Below, one piece after another: positions 42,545-53,822 of a DNA stretch of 64,000 nucleotides; position 1 is the stretch's first letter; each line of letters starts with the position of its first letter. The stretch is taken from positions 14,342,501-14,406,500 of the forward strand of contig NC_050098.1 of assembly GCF_902167145.1 (NCBI RefSeq), in the 5' to 3' direction. A program made the position numbers and the translations under genes. This DNA comes from Zea mays (taxonomy: Eukaryota > Streptophyta > Magnoliopsida > Poales > Poaceae). The notes below the pieces were generated by a model, which was not told the DNA's origin, did not search any database, and was given only the letters and a program-made list of their open reading frames with translations.

Positions 42545-45500
42545 TTAACAAAATAAGTTCCTAGAATCAAGAATATTTAGCTCATGCCTAAGTTTATTAA
42601 AAGTTTGTTCATCAAGTGGCTTGGTAAAGATATCAGCTAATTGATCTTTAGTATTAATGTATGCAATCTCGATATCTCCCTTTTGTTGGTGATCCCTTAG
42701 AAAGTGATACCGAATGGTATGTGTTTAGTGCGGCTATGCTCAACGGGATTATCCGCCATGCGGATTGCACTCTCATTATCACATAGAAGAGGAACTTTGG
42801 TTAATTTGTAACCGTAGTCCCTAAAGGTTTGCCTCATCCAAAGTAGTTGCGCGCAACAATGTCATGCGGCAATGTACTCGGCTTCGGCGGTAGAAAGAGC
42901 TACGGAAGTTTGCTTCTTTAAAGCCCAAGACACCAGGGATCTTCCCAAGAACTGGCAAGTCCCCGATGTGCTCTTCCTATTAATTTTACACCCCACCCAA
43001 TCGGCATCCGAATAACCAATTAAATCAAAAGTGGATCCCCTAGGATACCAAAGCCCAAACTTAGGAGTATAAACTAAATATCTTAAGATTCGTTTTACGG
43101 CCGTAAGGTGAGCTTCCTTAGGGTCGGCTTGGAATCTTGCACACATGCATACGGAAAGCATCATATCCGGTCGAGATGCACATAAATAGAGTAAAGAACC
43201 TATCATCGACCGGTATACCTTTTGATCCACGGACTTACCTTCCGTGTCGAGGTCGAGATGCCCATTGGTTCCAATGGGTGTCTTGATGGGTTTGACATCC
43301 TTCATCCCAAACTTGCTTAGAATATCTTGAGTATACTTTGTTTGGCTAATGAAGGTGCCCTCTTGGAGTTGTCTTACTTGAAATCCTAAGAAATACTTCA
43401 ACTCCCCCATCATTGACATCTCGAATTTCTGTGTCATAATCCTACTAAATTCTTCACATGTAGACTCGTTAGTAGACCCAAATATAATATCATCAACATA
43501 AATTTGGCATACAAACAAGTCGTTTTCAAGAGTTTTAGTGAAGAGTGTAGGATCGACCTTTCCGACTTTGAATCCATTAGTGATAAGGAAATCTCTAAGG
43601 CATTCATACCATGCTCTTGGGGCTTGCTTGAGCCTATAAAGCGCCTTAGAGAGTTTATAAACATGGTTAGGGTACTCACTATCTTCAAAGCCGGGAGGTT
43701 GCTCAACATAGACCTCTTCCTTGATTGGTCCATTGAGGAAGGCACTCTTCACGTCCATTTGGTAAAGCTTGAAGCCATGGTAAGTAGCATAGGCCAATAA
43801 TATACGAATTGACTCAAGCCTAGCTACGGGTGCATAGGTTTCACCGAAATCCAAACCTTTGACTTGGGAGTATCCCTTGGCCACAAGTCGGGCTTTGTTC
43901 CTTGTCACCACACCATGCTCATCTTGCTTGTTGCGGAACACCCATTTGGTTCCTACAACATTTTGGTTAGGACATGGAACTAAATGCCATACCTCATTCC
44001 TAGTGAAGTTGTTGAGCTCCTCTTGCATTGCCACCACCCAATCCGAATCTTGAAGTGCTTCCTCTACCCTGTGTGGCTCAATAGAGGAAACAAAAGAGTA
44101 ATGCTCACAAAAATGTGCAACACGAGATCTAGTGGTTACCCCCTTATGGATGTTGCCGAGGATGGTGTCGACGGGGTGATCTCGTTGGATTGCTTGGTGG
44201 ACTCTTGGGTGTGGCGGCCTTGGTTCATCATCCTCCTTGTCTTGATCATTTGCATCTCCCCCTTAATCATTGTTGTCATCTTGAGGTGGCTCATCTCTAT
44301 GATCTTCTACTTCATCAACTTGAGCCTCATCCTCATTTTGAGTTGGTGGAGATGCTTGCGTGGAGGAGGATGATTGATCTTGTGCATTTGGAGGCTCTTC
44401 GGATTCCTTAGGACACACATCCCCAATGGACATGTTCCTTAGCGCGATGCACGGAGCCTCTTCATCACCTATCTCATCAAGATCAACTTGCTCTACTTGA
44501 GAGCCGTTAGTCTCATCAAACACAACGTCACAAGAAACTTCAACTTGTCCAGAGGACTTGTTAAAGACTCTATATGCCCTTGTGTTTGAATCATATCCTA
44601 GTAAAAAGTCTTTACAGTCTTAGGAGCAAATTTGGATTTTCTACCTCTTTTAACAAGTATAGAGCATTTGCTACCAAAGACTCTAAAATATGAAATATTG
44701 GGTTTTTTACCGGTTAGGAGTTCGTATGATGTCTTCTTGAGGATTCGGTGTAGATATAACCGGTTGATGGCGTAGCATGCGGTGTTGACCGCCTCGGCCC
44801 AAAACCGATCCAAAGTCTTGTATTCATCAAGCATGGTCCTTGCCATGTCCAATAGAGTTCTATTCTTCCTCTTTGTTGTGGCGTGTATGGAGAAGAGAAC
44901 TCATGCTTGATGCCCTCCTTCTCAAGGAAGCCTTCAATTTGTGAGTTCTTGAACTCCGTCCCGTTGTCGCTTCTTATTTTCTTGATCCTTAGGCCGAACT
45001 CGTTTTGAGCCCGTCTCAAGAATCCCTTTAAAGTATCTTGGGTATGAGATTTTTCCTGCAAAAAGAATACCCAAGTGAAGCGAGAATAATCATCCACAAT
45101 AACTAGACAGTACTTACTCCCGCCGATGCTTATGTAAGCAATCGGGCCGAATAGATCCATATGTAGGAGTTCCAGTGGCTTGTCAGTCGTCATGATGTTC
45201 TTGTGTGGATGATGGACACCAACTTGCTTCCCTGCTTGGCATGCGCTACAAATCCTGTCTTTCTCAAAATGAACATTTGTTAATCCTAAAATGTGTTCTT
45301 CCTTTAGAAGCTTATGAAGATTCTTCATCCCAACATGGGCTAGTCGGCGGTGCTAGAGCCAACCCATGTTAGTCCTAGCAATTAAGCATGTGTCGAGTTT
45401 AGCTCTATCAAAATCTACCAAGTATAGCTGACCCTCTAACACACCTTTAAATGCTATTGAATCATCACTTCTTCTAAAGACAGTGACACTTATATCAGTA

Positions 45501-45772
45501 AAAAGACAGTTGTAGCCCATTTGACATAATTGAGATACGGAAAGCAAATTGTAATCTAAAGAATCTACAAGAAAAACATTGGAAATGGAATGGTCAGGTG
45601 ATATAGCAATTTTACCCAATCCTTTGACCAAACCTTGATTTCCATCCCCGAATGTGATCGCTCTTTGGGGATCTTGGTTTTTCTCGTAGGAGGAGAACAT
45701 CTTCTTCTCCCCTGTCATGTGGTTTGTGCACCCGCTGTCGATTATCCAACTTGAGCCCCCGGATGCATAAAC
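42545..45772 (-). pseudogene. E3 Pol, heavily broken
   Basis: Protease, HHCC, integrase, reverse transcriptase and RNase H parts are all recognisable in the E1/E2 order. Several breaks are visible. A stop replaces the conserved Trp in the HHCC region (near 45353). A deletion of about 13 bp lies in the integrase core (near 44868), and a 1-base deletion near 44607. A stop lies in the variable linker near 44263, another in RNase H (near 42863), and a further 1-base loss near 42717. It is not functional. Confidence 0.9.
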
Positions 45773-45785
45773 CTACAAAACAAGT

Positions 45786-46066
45786 TTAGTTCTTGACTTT
45801 AGGTACCCAAATGGTTTTGGGTCCTTTGGCATTAGACACAAGAACTTTGGGTACCCAAACACAAGTCTTTGACCCCTTGTGCTTGCCCCCAACATACTTG
45901 GCAACTACTTTGCCGGATTTGTTAGTTAACACATATGAAGCATCAAAAGTTTTAAATGAAATGCTATGGTCATTTGATGCACTAGGAGTTTTCTTCTCAG
46001 GCAACTTAGCACGGGTTGGTTGCCTAGAGCTAGATGTCTCACCCTTATACATAAATGCATGGTTAG
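45786..46066 (-). pseudogene. E3 Gag, C-terminal fragment
   Basis: About 93 codons matching the end of E1 Gag and finishing with the same residues (VPKVKN) before TAA. The upstream part is displaced to 63256 and beyond by the E5 insertion. Confidence 0.88.
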
Positions 46067-46366
46067 TGTGACACCCCAGTGTCACCTAGGGTTTCTCTTA
46101 CAAATGCCAAACCAAGAACCATTATTTTATGTGAACCAAAGTAAGCATGAGCATCAAATTATCTTAGGAATAAAGAACTCACCGAGTATATACTTGAAAG
46201 TATCATGATCAAAACAAATGAGTCTTTCAAAAGGTAATAATGTTGCAACCCTAATAAAAACCCTAAGTGAGCCCCATAAGCAAAATTCAAGACAATAAGG
46301 AAAATGGTATGAAAAATTTAAAATTATGACTTGAGTCAATTATAAAAATTGAAGTATATTTAATAA
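46067..46366 (+). mobile_element. E5: long solo LTR, left part (first 300 bp)
   Basis: Starts TGTGACACCCC directly after the flank GTTAG inside E3 gag. E4 then interrupts. The other part is 58867-63250. Without E4 the LTR is about 4.68 kb. See the right part for orientation. Confidence 0.8.
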
Positions 46367-48096
46367 TGTCGGCGTCTCGAGACCGGGGGGTCCCTAAGCC
46401 GACGAGTGAGTGTGCCGCGTGCCCCAGCCCAGATGGGTCGAGCGCGTGGGCGAGCGCGAAGGGGGGAAGCAAGGTGGCCGGAGACGGGCGTGAGAGAGGT
46501 GGAAATCCCGCGGCCTTCGTGTTCGTCCCACGCCCAGGTCGGGTGCGCTTGTAGTAGGGGGTTACAAGCGTCCACGCGGGTGAGGGAAGCGAGCGGCCCC
46601 AAGAGAGCGCCTGTCCCGTCCTCGTCCCCGCGCGGCCAACCTTCTCTAAGAAGGCCCTGGTCCTTCCTTTTATAGGCGTAAGGAGAGGATCCAGGTGTAC
46701 AATGGGGGTGTAGCAGAGTGCTACGTGTCTAGCGGGGGAGAGCTAGCGCCCTAAGTACATGCCAATGTGGCAGCCGGAGAGATCTTGGCACCCAGCTGGT
46801 GTGGTGTCGTGGCTGTCGGAGGAGCAACGGAGCCTGGCGGAGGGACAGCTGTCGGAGCGGTTGGGTCCTTGCTGACGTCCCCCTGCTTCCGTAAGGGAGC
46901 TGAGAGCCGCCGTCGTCACGGGGCTAGCGGGGCGCCATCATTGCCTATCTGGCAGAGCTAGCCAGATGGGACACCGGTCTTGTTCTCTGCGGCCCGAGTC
47001 GGCTCGGGGTAGGGTGATGATGGCGCTTCCTGTTGACGTGGCTGGCCTGTGCCCTAGGTTGGGCGGCGTGGAGGCTCCTCCGAAGTCGGGGTCGAGTCTG
47101 TCTTCCATGGCCGAGGCCGAGTCCGAGCCCCTGGGTCGGGCGAGGCGGAGGTCGTCGGCAGAGGCCAGGGTGGAGTCCGAGCCCTGGGGTCGGGCGAAGC
47201 GGAGTTCGTCGTCTTCTGGGGCTGAGCCCGAGTCCGAGCCCTGGGTCGGGCGAAGCGGAGTTCGTCGTCTTCCGGGGCCTAGCCCGAGTCCGGGCCCTGG
47301 GTCGGGCGGAGCGGAGTTCGCCGTCTTCCGGGTCTTAGCCCGAGTCCGAGCCCTGGGTCGGGCGGAGCGGAGTTCGCCGTCTTCCGGGTCTTAGCCCGAG
47401 TCCGAGCCCTGGGTCGGGCGGAGCGGAGTTCGCCGTCTTCCGGGGCCTAGCCCGAGTCCGAGCCCTGGGTCGGGCGGAGCGGAGTTCGTCGTCTTCCGGG
47501 GCCTAGCCCGAGTCCGAGCCCTGGGTCGGGCGGAGCGGAGTTTGCCGTCTTCCGGGGCCTAGCCCGAGTCCGAGCCCTGGGTCGGGCGGAGCGGAGTTCG
47601 CCGTCTTCCGCCTTTGGCAAGACCTGACTGCCTGTCAGCATCACTCTGTCAAGTGGCGCTGCAGTCGGAGTGGCGCAGGCGGCGCTGTCCTTCTGTCAGA
47701 CCGGTCAGTGGAGCGGCGAAGTGACGGCGGTCACTTTGGCTCTGCCGGAAGGCGCGCGTCAGGATAAAGGTGTCATGCCACCTTTGCGTTAAATGCTCCT
47801 GCGACTCGGTCGGTCGGCGCGGCGATTTAGTCAGGGTTGCTTCTTAGCGAAGGCAAGGCCTCGGGCGAGCCGGAGATGTGTCCGCCGTTAAAAGGGGGGC
47901 CTCTGACGAGACGGAAACCCCTCGGGGTCGGCTGCCCTTGCCCGAGGCTAGGCTCGGGCGAGGCGTGATCGAGTCGCTCGTATGGACTGATTCCTGACTT
48001 AATCGCACCCATCAGGCCTCTGCAGCTTTATGCTGATGGGGGTTACCAGCTGAGAATTAGGCGTCTTGAGGGTACCCCTAATTATGGTCCCCGACA
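46367..48096 (-). repeat. E4 3' LTR (left)
   Basis: 1730 bp, TGTCGGCGTCTCG ... GGTCCCCGACA. It is the same length as the right LTR. Confidence 0.95.
47190..47612. repeat. Tandem ~57-bp repeats in the E4 left LTR
   Basis: About seven units of GGGCCTAGCCCGAGTCCGAG CCCTGGGTCGGGCGGAGCGG plus AGTTCGCCGTCTTCCG. The right LTR has the matching array at 57955-58377. Confidence 0.92.
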
Positions 48097-49533
48097 GTAG
48101 CCCCCGAGCCTCGAAGGGAGTGTTAGCACTCGCTTGGAGGCTTCCGTCGCACTTTTTTGCAAGGGGACCAGCCTTTCTCGGTTGCATTTTGTTCCGGTGG
48201 GTGCGCGCGAGCGCACCCGCCGGGTGTAGCCCCCGAGGCCTCGGAGGAGTGGTTTCACTCCTTCGAGGTCTTAATGCCTTGCGTAATGCTTCGGCTGGTC
48301 TGGTTGTTCCCTCATGCGAGCTGGCCGTAGCCCGGGTGCACGGTCGGGGCCCAAGTTCTCGGGCTGGTATGTTGACGCTGTCAACGGTTTGGCCGGAGCC
48401 AGGTTTGCGAGAGCAGCCCCCGAGCCTCCGCACAGGGCGAGAGGGTGATCAGGGACAGACTCGGCTTTTTTACATACGCCCCTACGTCGCCTTTCCGCAA
48501 GGAGGAGTGGGGGGAGAGCGCCATGTTACCCTCGATGGGCACCGAACATGGTGTCTCCGGTGAGCTGCAAGCGGGTAATCCGAGTGGACGTCCGTGCCCC
48601 GTTCGTTGGGGGTCGGCTAGGGGCCCAGAGGCACGCCCAAAACTACCTGCGGGTGATCTGCCGGACCCAGTCCCCTGGCGACGGGGTCCGAGGGCTCGAT
48701 GCCTCCCTCCGATGGGATTCCGTTACAAGATCGCTCCCGCTGGTCTCGGAAATGTCCTAGGGTACCTCGGGAGCGCAGCCCGAGCCTTGGTTATGTATCG
48801 AACGTACCCCTGGTCATCCCTCGCTCGGCGTCTGAGGCGGCTGTGAACCCTTCGGGGGCCAGCCTTCGAACCCCTGATCAGTAATGGGCACGGAGCCCGA
48901 GTAGCCTGAGGCGGCCGTGGAACCCTTCGGGGGGCCGGCCTTCGAACCTCTGACCAGTAGTGGGTGTAGGGCCCACGCGATCTGAGGCGGCTGTTGAACC
49001 CTTCGGGGGGCCAGCCTTCGAACCCCTGATCAGTAAGGAGGCTCGGAGCCTGGTTCCTTCACGGGGAAGGATCCCTTTCGGGGTATCTCCCTTTCCCGGT
49101 CCCTGTCGCAAGAGATAGAGAAAGAGGAAAAAAGGAAAAAGGATACGAAACCGAATGACGCGGCGTACCTTTTTTTTGGCGCGGTTGTTTCGGTGAAGGC
49201 GAAGCGTCGCCCGCTGCTCCTGCCAGAAGCGCCGCCTGTCCAGCCGCGGAGTTAATGCGACGGGGCGAGTAGTTAGCAGGGCGGCCGTTGCGCGTGCGCG
49301 AGCCGTTCGAGGAACGGCCGTTTCGCTTCGCGTTTTTGAATCCCGCGTCTGGTCCGGGCGGAACGTTGGAACCGTCTTCGCCTTGGTCTTTATATACCCC
49401 GGAGAGGGTCCGGTGACGGTTCTTTGCTCCGCTTCCTGCCTGCCCCTTAGGTTTTCGCAACCCGAGAGATCTAGCCAGAGAAGAGAGAACCGCCCTTCCT
49501 GCCCTTCGCGCCGCCATCCCTTTTAGCTTGGTG
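48097..49533. other. E4 spacer between the 3' LTR and the antisense gene
   Basis: It begins with the purine tract on the minus strand (complement of GTAGCCCCCGAGCCTCGAAG). It holds ~75-bp tandem repeats (48830-49040) and, just before the antisense gene, a TATA-like TATATACCC near 49390 on +, a plausible promoter for that gene. No other gene. Confidence 0.65.
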
Positions 49534-52500
49534 ATGGCTGAGCGGGTGACCATCATTCCGCCACGTGATCCATGGCCCCTTTCCACGGTGACGGCGAGCG
49601 ACCTGGAAGATCTGGTCGGCGAGGGTTTGCTCCGTCCCCTCACCGATAAGCAGCGACCGGAATGGATTCCTCCCGCGGGTGAAGCCGCTCCGTCCCCACC
49701 GCCGGGGTACATCGTGAGCTTTGTCTCCTTCCACGAGCGGGGATTCAGCGTGCCGGCGGGCCGCTTCATGCGGGCGATCCTGTACCACTATGGGGTGGAG
49801 TTGCATAACCTCACCCCTAACTCCATCTCGCAGGCCGCCATCTTTGTTGCGGTGTGTGAGGGGTACTTGGGGATCGCCCCCCATTGGGATTTGTGGACCC
49901 ATTTCTTTTGCGCGGAGCTTTTCGCCTCGCCGACGGGGGAGAGGAAAGTTCGTGCAGCGGTGCGGGCCGGCGGCTGTACCCTTCAGCTGAGGCAGTCGCG
50001 GGCGTCGCTGTATATTCCTGCCATCCTCGCGTCCTCGAACAAGGGGTGGCAGCGCCGGTGGTTCTACCTCCGGAACGACGGCGAGTTGCTCCCGCCGTTC
50101 TCCCAGCGAGTAGTCACCGCTGCCACCGACGCCTGGCGCCACGGGACCCCGCACGAGAGGCAGAAGAACCTCGAGCCACTCCTCCAGGCCTTGGAGGCGT
50201 TGCGGGAAGGGGGACTCACCGCTGCGGGAGTGATTGCCGCCATCCACCGTCGGAGGGTGCTTCCCATGGCGGAGCGGCGGCTGCCGCTTTGGGAGATGAC
50301 CCCGGAGGCTGACTGGGAGGGCTCACGAATGTCCCCTGATCCCCTTCCCTTCGACGCCCTCCAATGGCGGGTGTCGGCTGCGATGGGGAAGCCGGACTCC
50401 CACGCCTTCTCCCAGCTTCGGATGCGCCCCGACCAGGGGTGCGTAACTCTGGTGAGTGTTCGCTCCTTCCTTCTTTATACATCGAGTTGCTCCTGGTTCT
50501 TACGATTCGGTTTCTTTCCCCCCTTCTTTAGGAGGTGGGGTGGCACAAGCCCTCCCTGCCACGGGTCCCGGAGGACGCGGTGGACTGAGCAGCGCGGCGG
50601 GTCGCCGCGGAGGAGAAGAAGAAGAAGAAGGACGCGGAGAAGGCCCGGGCCCGCGAGCGGAGGCGGGCTCGGGACGCCTTGGAGAAGCGCCGTCGCCAGC
50701 AGGAGAGGGAAGGACTCCCAAGGGAGCCGTCGCCGGAGACACCCGACGACGATGATGACGACGATGATGAGGAGGACGACATGGCCGCCCGTCTCGGCCT
50801 CAGCCCCGGCTTGGGGTGTGGCAAGGAGCCGTCGAGCCAGCCCCCGAGCGGGCCGACACCGTCAGTCCCCGGAGTCGGGGCGTCGGGGTCCCGGCCCGAG
50901 GCACGGGGGCGACCCGAGGGATCACCTGACCCCTCGGCTGGAGGAGCTGAGGTGGCCCCGGAGGGCCAGGTCAGGGCGTCTGCCCCCCAGGGGCCGCCGC
51001 TTGTACCGGCAGCGCATGGGGGTGACCCTCAAGTCATCGCGACCGTGCCCGGGCCATCTGCTCCCCGGGCGTCCAAAGCAAGGGTGGCGCCGAAGTTGCC
51101 GGCGAAGCGGACCTTGGCGGCTGTTTCGGGAGCCGGGATCCAAGAAACCTCCCCCCAGGCGCGGTGGATCATGGCCCGAAGTGGGTAAGTACCTCGGAAT
51201 GTCTTCATCTTGGCTTCCCATTCATAGATCTCGGCCGTGATTTTCCCTTTCTTTTTTTTCAGCAAGCGAAGCCATGGCCAGACCGACCTGGCACCCCGGA
51301 AGGCCCTTAAGGCGTCGGTCTGTGCGGCCAGCGCCGCCTCGGGCCTTGTCGTTCAGCCGACCCTTTCGCAGGGCGTTTCACCGCAGAGGGCTCGGGCGTC
51401 GCCTGCCTCTGGGGAGCAGGTTCCCGAGGCGGGCTCTTCTGCCGAGGCGGCCATCGTGATAGGGGAGGCGGCTGGCGCCGACGTGGTCCCGAGCCCGCTT
51501 GTCGTGCCGGCCATGCTGGCGCCTGTCGCCACCGAAGTCGCAGCCGTCCCAGTCGGAGAGTGACCGGTTGCTGCCAGCGTCGGGATGGCTGATGCGTCGG
51601 CGCCCAGTGCCCCGAAAGAGGTGGGCGTGGACGCGCGATCCGTCCAGCCGGGCGGCAGCCTCATCGCTGTGCGGCGGAGCCCCCGAGGCCCAACGCCAGT
51701 TGCTCTGATTCCGGACCCGCGAGGCCTCGGACCCCGTCTTCGTTCTCGACGATGAACAGGAGGACCAGTCCTGGGATGAGCTCCGCGAGCGTGCTGAAGC
51801 AACGGTGGGGTCGCTCCGATCGTCGCTGGAGGTTTTCTGCAGGGACGTCCCCAAAATCCTCCAGGTAACGGTTTCAGGCATACCTTTTCCTTTCTGTGAG
51901 CGAGGCGTTCGCTGTGACACCCTGTTTCCTTCCCCCAGAATCTGACGGATCGGAGCGCCGCCAAGTCGTCGTTCATCCGCCGCGAGGTCGATGTCTGGGG
52001 CTCGCTGCGATCCCTGAGGACCTCGCTCGCCGGGGCTACCGCGCGCCTTTCTCAGCAGGATGCCAAGGTAGCGGACCTCCAGTTGCTCTGCACTGACCTG
52101 AGAGCAGAGGCGGCAGCAGCGCGCGCGGAGGCGCAACGGCAGCGGTCGGAGTTCGTCCAGGTCGTCGAGGAGCGGGACCAATCTCGGGGCCGGGCTGCCG
52201 AGGCCGAAAGCCGGGCTGAGACCCTCGCGGCCGACCTAGCCGCAGCCCAAGTCGCGGCCTCGGAGCAGCGTGCCCGAGCCGGAGGTACGCCCTGGCCGTC
52301 CCTGATTCTTGTTCTTGTCTGTTTCTTCTGCTTGTGCTTGAGGTCTTTCTTCTGGTTGTTCGCAGAGCTCGAGTCCGCCCTTGACGAGTCCGCCAAGGCG
52401 CTCGCCGATGCGCTTGCCGGAGCTGCCGAGCAGAGGGAGGCTGACCTCGCGGCCATGTCCGAGGCCGTCTCGGACGTTTATCGGGTCCTTGGCTCCGGCG

Positions 52501-52856
52501 ACGTCCCTTCAGGAAGCTCCCCTCAAAGCCGCCTTCAAGCCTTGGGTGATTACGCGCGCGGCAAAGTCCGCGAGGCGCTACACCACGGCGTCAGGCGGGC
52601 CTTCGCCGTGCTCGCTTCCCATTACGTTGTGGACCTGGAACGGGTTAGTGAGGGGTATTGTCTTCCCGACGAAGACGAAGCTGCCCTGGCAGAAGTTCAG
52701 CGGCTCGACGCGGTCGCCGCGGGTCCGAGCGCGGCGCTGGCGACCACCTTCGAGGCGGAGATCCTTCCCCCTGCGCCGTCGCCGGAAGCTGAGATGGACC
52801 TTACCGACGGCGAGGACGGAATGGAGGGCGCGGCTCCTTCCCAAGGCGGCGCCTAA
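49534..52856 (+). pseudogene. E4 antisense accessory gene (putative 'gypsy-type transposon' domain, coiled-coil tail)
   Basis: Runs opposite to gag-pol. Exon 1 (49534-50451, 306 codons) matches, from memory, the plant-wide domain labelled Transposase_28 or 'putative gypsy type transposon'. A GT-AG intron (50452-50531) leads to a Lys/Glu- and Asp-rich exon (50532-51184) and then an exon from 51263. Later exons (about 51942-52283 and 52367-52856) are Ala/Glu/Arg-rich coiled coil and end in TAA. Two TGA codons (50586-50588 and about 51561) and a frame change near 51710 break it. Function is unknown; Grande's antisense gene has been proposed to act on the element itself. The exon edges after 51263 are less certain. 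Confidence 0.72.
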
Positions 52857-53326
52857 CTCTTTGTTGGAACAGTTTCTGTTGGATGTGCGTCTTACCACGG
52901 CCGCCGAGGCCTGAACACTTTGTTTTTCTTGCATGAAGTCGTACTCTCCTTTCTTTCAATTTGCGTGTCCGGCCTAGCTTGTCAATAATAGGGTGGCTTC
53001 CCGAGTTGGGTCATTTTTCGTGGCAGGTGATGAGTGAGGTGTCCCTAACCCGGAGGCATAGGAGTTCCTCGGCTCAGTCGGCCTCGCCACTTACATGTAC
53101 CCACGTTCGCTCCTCGGGACCCTGCTTCTGACATAGCCGGGAGAACGCAAAAGCCCCTTTTTGATCGAAAATTTTTGATGCGGAGAAGTACACCCAATCT
53201 CGACGCAGAGGGGTTCCTCCTTTTTAGCCCCCGAGGGAGGGTCGGGCTCTGCTGAGGCGAGGCCGACCCTTCCTCGACGACTGATACTTGCGTATGAGCG
53301 AGGTATACGAACAGCTTGGAAACATC
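52857..53326. other. E4 spacer between the antisense gene and the pol remnant
   Basis: Contains the converging 3' ends of the antisense gene (+) and pol (-). No gene recognised. Confidence 0.5.
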
Positions 53327-53822
53327 TTAAGGGTAGAAGCGACGTAGCTGTCGGACGCTCCAAGCGTTGCCGTAGACCTCGCCTTGACCGCCGGCCAGCT
53401 CGTACGTCCCGGGCTCCAGAACGTCGGCGATGACAGGCGGCCTTTCTCGGGGGTGTGTGCAGCCCCCGGGTACTCCCAGCAAGGGCTCGGGGTGCCGTGC
53501 GATGGTCGGGGTTTTCTCCTGGTTGGCTTTGATGCTCCGTTTGGAGATAATGAACTTCAAGACCGTGCCCTGGGACACCCCGAGGACTCGCCTTTCAGGG
53601 CTGAGCTTGATACTTTTCGCCTTTTTTTAGCTTGTAGATCTCCTCGCCTATTACTCTGCGCTTCTCCTCGTCGAATCGGCGCAGAGGCCGCCTGACGGGT
53701 CGGGCCCCGGCCCGAATATCCAGCGAGTGCTCGGCGACCTCCCTCGGTATGCCGGGCATGTCCGAGGGACCCCACGCAAAGACGTCGGCGTTTGCGCGGA
53801 GAAAGTCGACGAGCACTGCTTC
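53327..53822 (-). pseudogene. E4 Pol remnants (start of RT joined to the end of integrase)
   Basis: From 53822 leftwards, the region just before reverse transcriptase is clear (FAWGPSDMPGIPREVAEH). It breaks off near 53640, before any catalytic motif. A short piece resembling late RT (IKANQEKTPTI) follows in another frame. The frame then ends in a typical integrase C-terminus (NAWSVRQLRRFYP, TAA at 53329-53327). About 2.5-3 kb of pol expected for the lineage is absent. Confidence 0.75.

Larger units (their letters stand above)
40488..46066 (-). mobile_element. E3: third Sirevirus-type Copia copy, left part (3' LTR, 3' region, pol, end of gag)
   Basis: On the minus strand the pieces are gag end, pol, polypurine region and 3' LTR (41717-40488). 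Its gag is cut at 46066 by the E5 solo LTR and resumes at 63256. The 5' LTR must lie right of the window. It is the most decayed of the three Copia copies. The left flank CCTGG is the expected target duplication. Confidence 0.9.

Noticed and set aside
47033..48159. Repetitive Ser/Pro/Gly-rich frames in the E4 and E6 LTRs
   Set aside because: They are translations of the ~57-bp LTR repeats; the two copies at 47 and 57.8 kb are LTR copies, not genes.
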